In this document: positions 53,718 through 63,761 of the stretch, piece after piece
How the letters are laid out: each line of letters starts with the position of its first letter
Position numbering within the stretch: position 1 is the stretch's first letter
Assembly (NCBI GenBank): GCA_035627615.1
Contig: DASPLL010000023.1
Location: forward strand, 25,007-89,006
Direction of reading: 5' to 3'
Length of the DNA stretch: 64,000 nt
From: BRH-c25 sp035627615
GTDB lineage: Bacteria > Bacillota > Clostridia > Lutisporales > Lutisporaceae
Position numbers and translations under genes: made by a program
The notes under the pieces: generated by a model
What the model saw: the letters and a program-made list of their open reading frames with translations, nothing else
Told to the model about the DNA's origin: nothing
Database searches by the model: none

Positions 53718-54839
53718 TTACTGCCTTTTCAGTGCCATGCGCCCCTTGAGCGCAGGCACTCTGCGCAAGAACTCGTATATAAGGAAAACCGTCAGGTAAG
53801 ACAGGACGACTACCAGTAGAAATTTTATGAATATATGTATTTTAAGATTGATGAGTAACAACGTAAAAAATGTAACAGGCAAAAAGTGAAAAATATAGAT
53901 CGTGAAGGATGCCCTGTTCAAATATCCGATTGCCCTGCCACCCTTGTTTAGGAATGCTCTTCCGGCATTCAACAGGAAGATAATGGCGGAGCACTCATAG
54001 ACTCCTTTAGCAAGTGCCCATAAATGTGTCAGGTATGCTTCGTTGGAGTACAGCACCTGCGATTGGATATTCACATAAAAAAGCGTGGCGAGCGACAGCG
54101 TGCCAAACACTATAGAGGTTTTGGAATACCCTTTTACTTTCTCTTGTATTCGCGAATCAGCCGCAAATATGTAGCCGCAGATAAACACGCTCGGATAAAC
54201 CGCATCGTTTGCCCAGTCGAAGATAAGCGTCATATTATTATTGGAAATGGGACGCAAGAGCAGCTCAAGCAGTATGACGGCCCCGACGGGCAGCAGCAGG
54301 CGGTGTCCTTTCGTCAGAAAGTTGCCGATGCTCTCAACACGGCTCTTATCTCTTTACCAACGCAGGAAGAGCGGTGCGCAGATCATTGAGAAAATGAACA
54401 TGTACAGCAGGAATCACAGGTGCCCATAGCCATGATAATAAAAGCACTTGTAGTAAAAAAACTGCGGGATGAAGCTGAGAAAGCCGCCCTGATACCCCTC
54501 GTAAAGAGCTTGGAGGTAAGCCGTCACTGGGCAGAGGACAAGATACCCAAGCAGAAAGGGAAACATCAGCTTGTTCAGCCGTTCCTGGATATACATGGTG
54601 CTGTCCCTGCTAATGGAATAAAAGGAGGCAATGCCCGAAACGAAAAACAAAAGGGTCATGATAAAGTCTCCGAGGGGCACCACGATGACCAGAAACGGCA
54701 GAGCTGAAAGGCCTGCTACCGGCTCCTTAATATAGACGATTCCATATCTCAGGTAAGTCAGCGCGGCATGGAAAGGGATGAGCGACAATACGACCGATAC
54801 CCGCAGCCAATCGATATAATAAAGCCGTTTGGTTTCCAT
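53718..54839 (-). pseudogene. Acyltransferase-3 family membrane protein with two nonsense codons
   Basis: One continuous frame of about 373 codons. It encodes an integral-membrane acyltransferase like MdoC/OpgC: YYIDWLRVSVVLSLIPFHA at the start, about ten helices, and an end at RRVPALKGRMALKRQ. Two stop codons interrupt it. TGA at 54414-54416 replaces the expected Trp in the family motif GHLWFL, and TAA lies at 54354-54356 after FLRW. All other residues stay in frame, so the damage is recent. Active protein would acylate an extracellular glycan. GGGGGG before ATG 54839 is the ribosome binding site. Confidence 0.85.
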
Positions 54840-54955
54840 GTTATCACCCCCCTTATTTGCCCTTCCGACCGCTGTTTGTCATCGCAATGATACTCTCCAC
54901 ATGCCTTGAGTGTACAATAATGATGACGTTTGAAGCTGGTGGGTCCTTGGCGGAA

Positions 54956-55150
54956 TTATTCCTTGTTCATGTATTGAATCGTTTCAGTACCCTCATCGTT
55001 CAGGCGCCGTAGCTCCTCCATACCTTTAACAATAGCCAAGCCTAACCCTAGCCTGCCACGGCTCCGATCAATTGTACTGTCCAACTGCACAAAAGGTTGG
55101 AACAATTCCGGAAATACCTCCAGTTTAATACCTATTATCAGGCGAGTTGA
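54956..55150 (-). pseudogene. Histidine kinase C-terminal remnant
   Basis: About 65 codons in one frame: GIKLEVFPELFQPFVQLD, then DRSRGRLGLGLAIVKGM. This is the G-box end of a histidine kinase ATPase domain (F-x-PFxQ and G-x-GLGLAIVK). The rest upstream is missing: the match starts three bases behind the stop codon of the DMT gene. The tail after KGM does not match a kinase. It is probably left from a deletion. Confidence 0.7.
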
Positions 55151-55153
55151 CGC

Positions 55154-56035
55154 TTACATTTGAGTTGCATCTTTTTCTTTAGATAATTTTCTATCCTTAA
55201 GCATTTCTCCAATATAGGTTGAACCCAATATCAAAATCCCGCCAATAATCTGAGGGAATATTAATGTCTCTCCGACAAAGATCACACTGAATAAAATACC
55301 AAATAAAGGCTCTAAATAACTGTAGGACATTATTTCAACAGATTTCATATGTGTATAGAGGGAAAAGAACATGGTATAGGCCACACCTGTATGTAATATA
55401 CCCAATAGAATGGTATAAGTAACTGCCATAGCATCCAAGTTTACAACCGTTAAAATATTTCCATCAATCAATACAAATGGCAGTAAAACAATCATCGCTG
55501 TAAATATTTGCACAAATGTGGCAGTTTGATTATCCACCCTGGATTTAATGCTGCGGTTAATAAGCACAATGGTTGCATAAAGCATCCCTGAAATAGCACT
55601 AAGTGCCATCCCCATGTATCCGAACCCTTCTAATAAATTATGACCGACAATCAAAAAGAGACCTAGAAACGAGATGAAAATCACAGCAATTTGAATCTTT
55701 GAAATGGTCTCTTTTAATATCAGTGGTGCAGCTATCATTACATAGACTGGACACATATTGTAGATAATAACAGCGGATGAAATACTAGTATGTTTAAACC
55801 CATAGAACAAAGTTAACCAGCCAAAACCCAGTAATACACCTGAAATAAGATAGGGTTTTAAAAGCGTCCATTTCACCTTATCTGCTTTTTTCATTTTCAT
55901 TACAACAAAAAGGACCGGCAGTGCAATTAATGCCCTCAGAAAAGCTAAGCTCAAAGCGGATAATGGAATGGATCTAGTAAATACACCCAGACTCCCCCAT
56001 ATAATCATAACAAGTACTAATTTGATTCTATTCAT
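55154..56035 (-). CDS. DMT-superfamily EamA transporter
   Basis: A 293-residue membrane protein with ten predicted helices in two EamA halves (GSLGVFTRSIPLSALSLAFLR; second half SYLEPLFGILFSVIFVGE). The SYLEPLF motif in helix 8 is typical for RhaT/YdcZ-like metabolite exporters. An AraC-type regulator lies 173 bp upstream on the same strand and may control it. AAGGAG precedes the ATG. It ends directly at a kinase remnant. Confidence 0.88.
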   Translation of the reverse strand: MNRIKLVLVMIIWGSLGVFTRSIPLSALSLAFLRALIALPVLFVVMKMKKADKVKWTLLKPYLISGVLLGFGWLTLFYGFKHTSISSAVIIYNMCPVYVMIAAPLILKETISKIQIAVIFISFLGLFLIVGHNLLEGFGYMGMALSAISGMLYATIVLINRSIKSRVDNQTATFVQIFTAMIVLLPFVLIDGNILTVVNLDAMAVTYTILLGILHTGVAYTMFFSLYTHMKSVEIMSYSYLEPLFGILFSVIFVGETLIFPQIIGGILILGSTYIGEMLKDRKLSKEKDATQM

Positions 56036-56208
56036 AAAAACACTCCTTATCTTTGCTATATAATTTGCGGCGAATAAACGCTAATGTAGATTTGTTTCGC
56101 CGCAAAGAAAATCAAGGTAACAGAAATCTGTTTCAGCTATGCTTAAACAGATTTTGTATAATTCCAGATTAACAAAATAATAAGGAGCCGTATTGCACAG
56201 AATTGACA

Positions 56209-56997
56209 CTATCCTTTTAATTGTTCAATATATGTTCCCGGCGTAATACCATACATCTTCTTGAATTCTCTGATGAAATGGGCTTGATCATAAAATCTCA
56301 GCTCCTCACAAATATCAAACACGCCTGCACCTTTACTCAATAACCTTTTTGCTTCAGCAACCCGGTATTGTAAATGGTATGCAGCCGGTGTGGTTATATA
56401 AAGCTTCTTAAAATTCCTGATCATGGTAAATTTATTTAGCCCGGATATTTGCTGGAGTTTATCCAGTGTTATGACGTCATTCACATGATCCAATATATAA
56501 TCATGGATCGTTTTGACGGCATCACTTGTATCTGTTGCAACAATTTCTGAAATGTCCGTTTCTCCAAACTCTAGCAATAATTCAATAAGTATATTTTCTA
56601 ATGTATCCGGAAGCTTTTCTATCAGCAGTTGTTCAATAAAGCCTATTAATTTCCGGACTTGATTGCCTGTTAACTTTTTTGCTTGATTGAAACTCACTAT
56701 ATCACTGTAGTAACCGGGATCAACAAATAACATAACATATGCCCAATGATTGATTTCATTAGGCGCACATCTGTGAGTCATTAACGGCGGTATAATCACA
56801 CCATCGCCTGATACATAATGAATAGTCCTGCCGTTCAAGGTTAAGTCGGTGGATCCTTCTACGATATACCCTAATGAAAGTTCATTATGGACATGAGACT
56901 TGTAAGAATGTGGGTTGTTTGTACACCGTTTGATCTCCACACCTTTAATAATGCTTCTGCTAAATTCCATATATCTGTCTTGTTCAATACAACTCAA
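56209..56997 (-). CDS. AraC-family transcriptional regulator
   Basis: A 262-residue regulator with an N-terminal cupin-type ligand domain (about 15-140; HNELSLGYIVEGS, DGVIIPPLMTHRC). The C-terminal AraC helix-turn-helix pair (about 165-262) reads LDKLQQISGLNKFTMIRNFKKLYITTPAAYHLQYRVAEAK and FDICEELRFYDQAHFIREFKKMYGITP in sequence. It is a single-component activator responding to a small molecule. The likely target is the EamA gene directly downstream. The start is TTG behind AAGGA; an ATG follows nine codons later (56970). Confidence 0.88.
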   Translation of the reverse strand: MSCIEQDRYMEFSRSIIKGVEIKRCTNNPHSYKSHVHNELSLGYIVEGSTDLTLNGRTIHYVSGDGVIIPPLMTHRCAPNEINHWAYVMLFVDPGYYSDIVSFNQAKKLTGNQVRKLIGFIEQLLIEKLPDTLENILIELLLEFGETDISEIVATDTSDAVKTIHDYILDHVNDVITLDKLQQISGLNKFTMIRNFKKLYITTPAAYHLQYRVAEAKRLLSKGAGVFDICEELRFYDQAHFIREFKKMYGITPGTYIEQLKG

Positions 56998-57187
56998 ATA
57001 ATCCTTGTCTGATGCGCTCAGAATTCAAAAGCCTCCTTTCATTTTATTGTCTGCCGCGTCCAAATAATTCCAGACCTGTGAACTTTTGATTCTATTATAA
57101 TTGTACCATAATTCCATATCAACGTTACCGTGTAAATTTTTTCCCCATATCAAAGGTTGTTCTGCAGGCGTGGAGTCTTCATGGAGC

Positions 57188-57265
57188 GGCAGCATGGTCC
57201 GGTATTGCAGACAAGATTGTATTGAGCAATACCGGGTCCATATATTCCAAACTGATGCTGCCGGC
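57188..57265. other. Nested inverted repeat downstream of the large SLH gene
   Basis: CCGGTATTGC and GCAATACCGG are perfect 10-bp arms (57199-57235). Outside them GGCAGCAT and ATGCTGCC form a second pair. It lies 25-100 bp behind the stop of the large SLH gene. No T run follows, so it may be an RNA-stabilising structure rather than a simple terminator. Confidence 0.45.
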
Positions 57266-57289
57266 TTTAAAGCTGCATACTTTATTTTT

Positions 57290-60200
57290 TCATATAAGCT
57301 TTGATTTTTGCAGCAACCTTCTTACAAGTACAGCTACCTCCGCGCGGGTTATATTGTCCTTCGGCACAAGTGTTATTTGATCCCCTCCGGATATTATTCC
57401 ATTCTTCACGCAGGCGGCGATGCCTGTTTTTGCGTAAACGGAGAAGCTATCCCCGCCATTAAGGCCTCCCAGTATCTTGCTTGCTTCACTGTCCGTCAGG
57501 CCTGTGTCAAGCCTGGTTATCTTCATGGCTCTTGCGATCATGGTCATTGCCTGTTCACGGGTGATACAGTCCATCGGTCCGAATTTACCGCTGTTGTAAC
57601 CGGATATGATACCGTATTCATAAGCGATGGAGATCGCATCATAGTACCAGTCCTTCTTCGCAACATCATCGAAAACATCTTTTCCTGCTCCCGGACGCAT
57701 AAGTCCCAGTGCTCTGACTACAATTGCCGCAAATTCCGCTCTTGTGACGTCCTCATCAGAATGGTACAGGCCATCGGTACCTCCGCTTATGACTAGTCTG
57801 GATGCCATGTCGTTAATCGCTTCCTTTGCCCAATGGCTTTCGGCATCAGCGAAGGTTTTCGGGCTCCATATAATCGAATAAGTACTGTTTGTCAGGCTGT
57901 TTATCCTGGCGTAATATCTGCCGTCAATAATGGTTATTGTTGTCGGTACATGGGAGAAGGTTCCGTCGGAATTCAAAACTATTCCTGTAGATATCCTGCT
58001 GGGATCGATACCTTCAGGAATCGCTATCGTCCTCTCAACATATCCGTTGAATCTGGAAACCTCAACAGTTTTGCTCCCGTTTGAACAGGTTATGCTGAAA
58101 TCTATCGGCTTTACAACCAATTGGTAACTGTTTTTACCGGCCGTTTCCTCAACCAACTTCGCAGTATCCTGGGATGGTTGAGAAATAGCAACATTCACCT
58201 TGATGTCCTTCAGTTCGGCCTGCTTGCCGATCTGTTCCGAAACATTGTCGATGTTAATTTGTGACGCCGGCAGTGTATAAGTCACATTTTCAGTTTTTAT
58301 TTCCAGCACTGCTTCTTTGGTTTCCATTTGCTTGACCGTCTGTCCGCTTAATTGACCTACTACCACATCCGCATTACTTTTCACAGGTATGGTTACAGTT
58401 GCATTATTACCTTCAGCCTGAAGCTTTTCCTCTACCTTATTGTCATCTACGACGACTGTTGTAACTGTCTGATCACCATTCCGAAAGGTCATTGCCGTAG
58501 CTGCTTTCTCTGTTTTTCCGTTGACAAGCAAATCAACTCCGGTGTTTTCCGGCTTCGTGGGAGCCGTTGGTGCCGGCGGCGTATTATCTTCGCCGGAATC
58601 CTCGCTTTCAGGTCTGTAGGGGTTTACCGTCAGTTTGTCTGTTGCTGCTGTATAACTGCCGCAGGTCAGTGTTACAGGCTGTCTGTTATGGCCTGTCACA
58701 GTCAGTATTGTGCCGTTTGCAGGACTTGCTGCGATGCCGTTGGCTGCAAAATCCGCCGGTGCCGCATCTGCTGCAGAGCTGTCGTTATAAGTCAGCGTAA
58801 CTTCAAGGCCTGCCAGGTTAAGTCTCTCTCCCTCCGCATATATCAGATCCGACGGCTGATTTTTTATTTCTATTTTAGTTACTGCCTTTGGCGCCGTTGC
58901 CGGAAAGCTTACCGTGAAGGTCAGCTTGTTGCCTGCCGTGTTTGAACCAACGGTTCCCGCTTCCGCTGTCCCCGCACTGACTGTCGGAGTCAGAGGCCTG
59001 AACTGTGTGTCCGCTTTCGCAGTCAGCTCAACGACCGCCTTGTAGTCCATGCCGGCCTTAAATTTCCCGTTATACAGTTCCGCGGCCGTACCGTCTCCGT
59101 TCTGCCAGGTAAGGCCGGTAACTGTATACTCTGCATGTCCGGCCGCCAGACTTCCCAATGCTGCCGGTTCAGCTCCAGCTGCAGGTGCAGTCAGTCCGGA
59201 TATGCCTGCCGCATCTATCCTCCACTGTGCGTAAAGGGTAATGTCACCGTTCCCAAGGGTCAGGGCATCGTCCGGCTGATAAGCTGTACCGCTTCCGTCC
59301 GCCGCCGTATTCCAGCCGGTAAAAGTGCAGTTTGTTCGGGCAAGATCGCCGCCCTGACCCACTGTCACGGCAGAGCCTGCCGGCTGTGTGACCGACGCAG
59401 GTGCACCGCCGCTGCCGCCGTTCAAATCATAAGATAGTGTGAACAGTGAAACGCCGGAGTCAAAGGGTGTTACAGCGTTGGATGCTGCAGATGCCGGACC
59501 GGTTCCGGCTATGTTGACAGCCTTTACCGTAAATGTATAAGCAGTTCCGTTTGATAAGTCTGCAACGGTAATTGTTGTACCAGCGCTTGTCTCCGTAATA
59601 TTGCCCGGACTGGAGGTCACCGTATATCCGGTTATTGGACTTCCGCCGTTATCAGAAGGAGCAGTGAAGCTTACAATTACCTGCCTGTTTCCTGCTTCTG
59701 CCGTTACATTTGTGGGCGCCCCCGGCACAGACACAGGCGTCGCACTTATTTCATTGGAATAATCACTGTCGCCTCCCTCATTGGTTGCTTTTATCACAAA
59801 GTAATACGCAGTTCCGTTCTCAAGTCCGGCAGCATTATAACTGTACACCGCGTCTGTTACGGTTGCATCAGGTTGATCGTCATAAGCTCCCGAGGCTGTG
59901 CTTGAAAATATCTTATACCCTGTGGAACCTGATACACCGCTCCAGCTTATATCTATCTGCTTATCCCCTGCAATTGCCGACTCCAGCACGGGTGCTCCGG
60001 GTGCCGGCACCTGAGGTGTCGCACTTATTTCATTGGAGTTAGGACTGTCTCCTCCCGCGTTGGTTGCTTTTACCACAAAGTAATACGTAGTTCCGTTCTG
60101 AAGTCCGGCAGCATTATAACTGTACACCGCGTCTGTTACGGTTGCATCAGGTTGATCGTCATAAGCTCCTGAGGCCGTGCTTGAAAATATCTTATACCCT

Positions 60201-63200
60201 GTGGAACCTTCTACTTCGCTCCATGTAATATTTACATGTCTATCGCCGGCAATCGCCGATTGTATTATAGGGGCTCCCGGTACAGCTTCCAGCACCGTTA
60301 CCTTCGATACTGCGCTTGCTGTTACTGCTGTTTTTGCTCCCGTTACGGCATTGTTTGTATTAGTTATTACACAGTAGTAATAGAATTCTCCCGCTGAAGC
60401 TACCGGCGGATTGTACGTTGCACCTGCCGCACCTGCAATTACCTGCGCATTTGTCTTGTCTGCATCGTCTGCCCTGTACCATACGTAGCTTATCTCTCCT
60501 CCGTCCGGTACTGTCGCTGTCGCATCAAGAATCACCGGTGTACCTTCAATTGTTGTCTTATTTGTCAGGTCAGTCGCTATCACAGGTGCCACAGCGTTTA
60601 CAAATATAAAGCTGTCCGGTACAATCTGGAGGCTGCCTGTACTGTCTTCAGTCACTATGTAAACCTTTTGAGTCCGGATAGCCGGCGAATTGACTATGGA
60701 TTCCACAATAGGATTATCAGCAGTGATGGAGATGCTCCCGTGAGAGATGACAGCAATACCGCCGCTGCCGGTACCGTTTTTGATCTCCGCAGCAGCAGGC
60801 TGGCTGAAATTCGCATCCATGACCACATAATGTGCCGTTCCGTTTTCATCCGTCTCCAGATGCAGATCCATACTCCCCGCCTTTATATTGTCGATAGCGG
60901 GAACAGTGTCCTTGAACGCCGGCCATGCCTGGTCGGTCTGAGATGACTGCCACCTGAGATATGGGAAAGTGACACTATTCGTTATACCCCAGGTACCCTC
61001 AAAGTCAAAGCCGCTAAAACTAGCCTGCTGTTTCATCTGAATCGTAGACAGGCCCACACCGTATCCTCCCGATAAGCCTGTCGATCTGGAATCATAGTAG
61101 CAATTGGTATAAGTAACGCTCGTGTCCGGCATATTAATTCCGTTAATGCCGCCCATATCTTTAGTTGCGCCATAGATTCTGCCGGTGGCAAAGCAGTTTA
61201 CAAAGCTGGTATTTGGATTACCCCCTATGCCTGCCCTCCCTGCAATTCCTCCGACATTGTTAGCGGTACCCTTGGCACTTACTACAGCATATGAATTGGA
61301 GACCTTTCCCGTATTCCATCCTATTATTCCGCCAACGTCGTATACACCCTGTACATTGCCGGTAACAAAGCAACTCTCGATTTCGCCCTTTACCGTACCG
61401 AAGGAACTATAACAGTTATCTGCGGCAATAGCGCCAACACGGGTGCCGGTGATATTGACATTTGTCAATCCAAGCTTCTTAATCAAGCCTCCGTTATATC
61501 CAAACAGACCAGTATAGCTGTCACCGTTTCTATTGATATATAAACCGTTTATTAAATGTTCGTTGCCGTTAAGGGAGCCTATAAAGGGGGTATAGCCGTT
61601 AGTCGCCATGGGCAGCCATCCGCTGCCTGTTGTCCATGTCGTTTTATTGTCCGGGTTCAGATAGCTGGCATTATCATTAAAATCCAGATCATTCATGAGA
61701 ATAAAATGTTTATCCAGATAGTTCCGAATATTGTTCAAATGTTCCAACTTCGTGATCTGATACGGATTGCCCTCCGAACCGTCGCCGGCCGCAAAATCCA
61801 ACAGGCTGACCGTAACATAGTAGTCCTGTGTACTGTTATCGGCTGCGGTGACCGTATACTGCACCGGAGTTTCCGCGGAACCGGAAAAGTCATTTGCAAT
61901 TCCTGAGGCGGGCGACACACTTGAGCCTGTATGGGTAATTGTCGGCGTCAATTCAGTCAGATCGGTGCCGTACGGCACTGCCAATCTGATTGTTTCGGCT
62001 ACGTTATCCACTACACCTTTCACCACTGGGTCAAGACCGGCAAAATCGAAAGAAACAATATCCTTTGAAGCTGAAAGCAAATATGGATATCCTCCATTGA
62101 TCTCAGCATTAATTCCCCATGTGTTTGTAAAATCCCATGCACCGAAGGCCGCTTTCATCTCACTTGTTGTCCTGGGTATACCTTTCCCTGAATTATCGGA
62201 TTGTCCGGAAACCTCCGAATCATAATAGGAATCGGTTACTGTTCCTGTATTTTCACCGAGCAGTCCACCTTTGTCAACTGCGGCAGCTTCGCTTGTTCTT
62301 GTAACATCTCCTTCAAGTGTTCCTTTGTTATTATTTGATGAACTGTCAATTGCATCACCCGAATCTTCGTTCAGTCTCCAGTAACCTGCCAATCCGGGTT
62401 CTGTCCCGGTGAGTACCTTATCCTTATCTCTTCTGATTTCTTCTCCGGTCCTGGCAATATTCCAGAACCTTACGTCGCTGATTTTACCGTCAAAGTAGTA
62501 AGAATTATCAGTACGTCTGCCTATATTGATATTGTTCTGCTCAGCTTGCAGGTTATCCGCTACCAATGGATTTTCCCAGTTTTTTTTACCATATCCAAGG
62601 GTATTGAAATCTCTGGAAAGTGTAACTGCTTTACCTGCACAAACGGGACCCTGCCACAGATCCTGGGCAGCTCCATTGACATATACACGTGCAGTTGCCT
62701 GATGAGAGCTTTCATCATAATCATAAACTGCAGCTACATGAAACCATCCGGGTTGCATGACATTTTTTACGTCAATCCACGAATCGCCATTATTATTAGC
62801 TATAGGGATAAACCTTAACCAGTTAACACCGGGACCGCCAGTATGAATCTCAAATTGCTCATAACCTTTTCCCATAATAAAATTGACATTGTTCGTCCCT
62901 GTGTTATCCCACTGGAACCAAGCTTCGAGGGTAAATTGATTCCCTACATACGCAGCCTTATGCGGAATGTCAATATAACCTCCAAGCGAATTTTTGTTGA
63001 ACTCCAGATAATTGTTAAAAACAGACGGCGCCAGAGTTGATGACGCATAAGAATTCTCAACAATACCGCTGTTGGCTCCTGCAAGTCCTCCGGAATAATC
63101 CTTTCCGCTTACGGCTGCACGGGAATAAGAATTATTAATGGTTCCGGAGTTTTGACCGGCAAGACCTCCTACATAATTGGCCCCGCTGACGGAACCTTTG

Positions 63201-63631
63201 GTATAGCACCGACTGATTGTACCGCTGTTTATTCCCGCCATGATTCCGGAATTATCTGCCGCTGTGATATTTGCCCCTTCAATCCCAAGATTCTTTATTT
63301 CACCGCCGGCGCCGACCACTGAAAACAAGCCCTGATTGTTTTTTGTCGTATCTGTGACGGCCAGATTTCTGACAACCTTTGAATTTCCATCCAGTTTACC
63401 AATGAAAGGTGTTGCGTTTGAACCTATCGGAGTCCAGTTTACGCCTGTAAGATCAATATCGGCTGTCAATCTGTAATTACCGGACAGATTACTGCTGATA
63501 CCGCTCAATCCGGCCGCATCACTGATCTCGATCCACTCCTCGCCCGCTGCCCGAACGGTCACCGGGAACATGTCCAACAGCAGCACCATTACCAAAAACA
63601 GCGCTGCCAAGCGCCATTGTCTTTTTCTCAT
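57290..63631 (-). CDS. Giant multidomain SLH surface protein
   Basis: A 2113-residue secreted protein. It has a signal peptide (ending near TVRAAG), GLUG-type repeats (about 130-195), and a LamG/concanavalin-like jelly roll (about 197-410; FTLEAWFQWDN, ISDVRFWNIAR). A cadherin-like/chitobiase-type region and more GLUG repeats (about 690-855) follow. An Ig-like domain (about 1017-1114) comes next, then three fibronectin-III domains (about 1115-1390), two of them near identical, and a Listeria-Bacteroides repeat (about 1397-1467; CTFTGWNTAADGSGTAY). The end carries three SLH motifs (about 1934-2107) for cell-wall attachment. Probably it binds polysaccharide or other cells. AGGGGGAA precedes the ATG. 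Confidence 0.92.
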   Translation of the reverse strand: MRKRQWRLAALFLVMVLLLDMFPVTVRAAGEEWIEISDAAGLSGISSNLSGNYRLTADIDLTGVNWTPIGSNATPFIGKLDGNSKVVRNLAVTDTTKNNQGLFSVVGAGGEIKNLGIEGANITAADNSGIMAGINSGTISRCYTKGSVSGANYVGGLAGQNSGTINNSYSRAAVSGKDYSGGLAGANSGIVENSYASSTLAPSVFNNYLEFNKNSLGGYIDIPHKAAYVGNQFTLEAWFQWDNTGTNNVNFIMGKGYEQFEIHTGGPGVNWLRFIPIANNNGDSWIDVKNVMQPGWFHVAAVYDYDESSHQATARVYVNGAAQDLWQGPVCAGKAVTLSRDFNTLGYGKKNWENPLVADNLQAEQNNINIGRRTDNSYYFDGKISDVRFWNIARTGEEIRRDKDKVLTGTEPGLAGYWRLNEDSGDAIDSSSNNNKGTLEGDVTRTSEAAAVDKGGLLGENTGTVTDSYYDSEVSGQSDNSGKGIPRTTSEMKAAFGAWDFTNTWGINAEINGGYPYLLSASKDIVSFDFAGLDPVVKGVVDNVAETIRLAVPYGTDLTELTPTITHTGSSVSPASGIANDFSGSAETPVQYTVTAADNSTQDYYVTVSLLDFAAGDGSEGNPYQITKLEHLNNIRNYLDKHFILMNDLDFNDNASYLNPDNKTTWTTGSGWLPMATNGYTPFIGSLNGNEHLINGLYINRNGDSYTGLFGYNGGLIKKLGLTNVNITGTRVGAIAADNCYSSFGTVKGEIESCFVTGNVQGVYDVGGIIGWNTGKVSNSYAVVSAKGTANNVGGIAGRAGIGGNPNTSFVNCFATGRIYGATKDMGGINGINMPDTSVTYTNCYYDSRSTGLSGGYGVGLSTIQMKQQASFSGFDFEGTWGITNSVTFPYLRWQSSQTDQAWPAFKDTVPAIDNIKAGSMDLHLETDENGTAHYVVMDANFSQPAAAEIKNGTGSGGIAVISHGSISITADNPIVESIVNSPAIRTQKVYIVTEDSTGSLQIVPDSFIFVNAVAPVIATDLTNKTTIEGTPVILDATATVPDGGEISYVWYRADDADKTNAQVIAGAAGATYNPPVASAGEFYYYCVITNTNNAVTGAKTAVTASAVSKVTVLEAVPGAPIIQSAIAGDRHVNITWSEVEGSTGYKIFSSTASGAYDDQPDATVTDAVYSYNAAGLQNGTTYYFVVKATNAGGDSPNSNEISATPQVPAPGAPVLESAIAGDKQIDISWSGVSGSTGYKIFSSTASGAYDDQPDATVTDAVYSYNAAGLENGTAYYFVIKATNEGGDSDYSNEISATPVSVPGAPTNVTAEAGNRQVIVSFTAPSDNGGSPITGYTVTSSPGNITETSAGTTITVADLSNGTAYTFTVKAVNIAGTGPASAASNAVTPFDSGVSLFTLSYDLNGGSGGAPASVTQPAGSAVTVGQGGDLARTNCTFTGWNTAADGSGTAYQPDDALTLGNGDITLYAQWRIDAAGISGLTAPAAGAEPAALGSLAAGHAEYTVTGLTWQNGDGTAAELYNGKFKAGMDYKAVVELTAKADTQFRPLTPTVSAGTAEAGTVGSNTAGNKLTFTVSFPATAPKAVTKIEIKNQPSDLIYAEGERLNLAGLEVTLTYNDSSAADAAPADFAANGIAASPANGTILTVTGHNRQPVTLTCGSYTAATDKLTVNPYRPESEDSGEDNTPPAPTAPTKPENTGVDLLVNGKTEKAATAMTFRNGDQTVTTVVVDDNKVEEKLQAEGNNATVTIPVKSNADVVVGQLSGQTVKQMETKEAVLEIKTENVTYTLPASQINIDNVSEQIGKQAELKDIKVNVAISQPSQDTAKLVEETAGKNSYQLVVKPIDFSITCSNGSKTVEVSRFNGYVERTIAIPEGIDPSRISTGIVLNSDGTFSHVPTTITIIDGRYYARINSLTNSTYSIIWSPKTFADAESHWAKEAINDMASRLVISGGTDGLYHSDEDVTRAEFAAIVVRALGLMRPGAGKDVFDDVAKKDWYYDAISIAYEYGIISGYNSGKFGPMDCITREQAMTMIARAMKITRLDTGLTDSEASKILGGLNGGDSFSVYAKTGIAACVKNGIISGGDQITLVPKDNITRAEVAVLVRRLLQKSKLI
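59741..60298. repeat. Tandem duplication of a fibronectin-III unit (279-bp period)
   Basis: The two units start with CGCACTTATTTCATTGGA at 59741 and 60020. A 66-base block is identical (59823 and 60102 onward), and the remaining bases differ at few places. This means recent duplication or gene conversion inside the giant surface protein. Confidence 0.85.
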
Positions 63632-63761
63632 ATTTGATTCCCCCTAATGCTGATGAAAATTAAAGAATTATCTGTATCCTTTTGTTATATTTTATAATAA
63701 TAGGTACTGACAGTAAAGCTGTCCAAACGTCAACTTTCGACAACCTTTTTACCACTCAGTC

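Noticed and set aside
54414..54416. TGA in the acyltransferase read as selenocysteine or Trp
   Set aside because: A second in-frame stop (TAA) follows 57 bases later, no SECIS-like hairpin is visible, and other genes use TGA as stop.
57308..62225. Many plus-strand frames of 60-200 codons
   Set aside because: All are antisense to the giant SLH gene, which has a signal peptide and clear domains.
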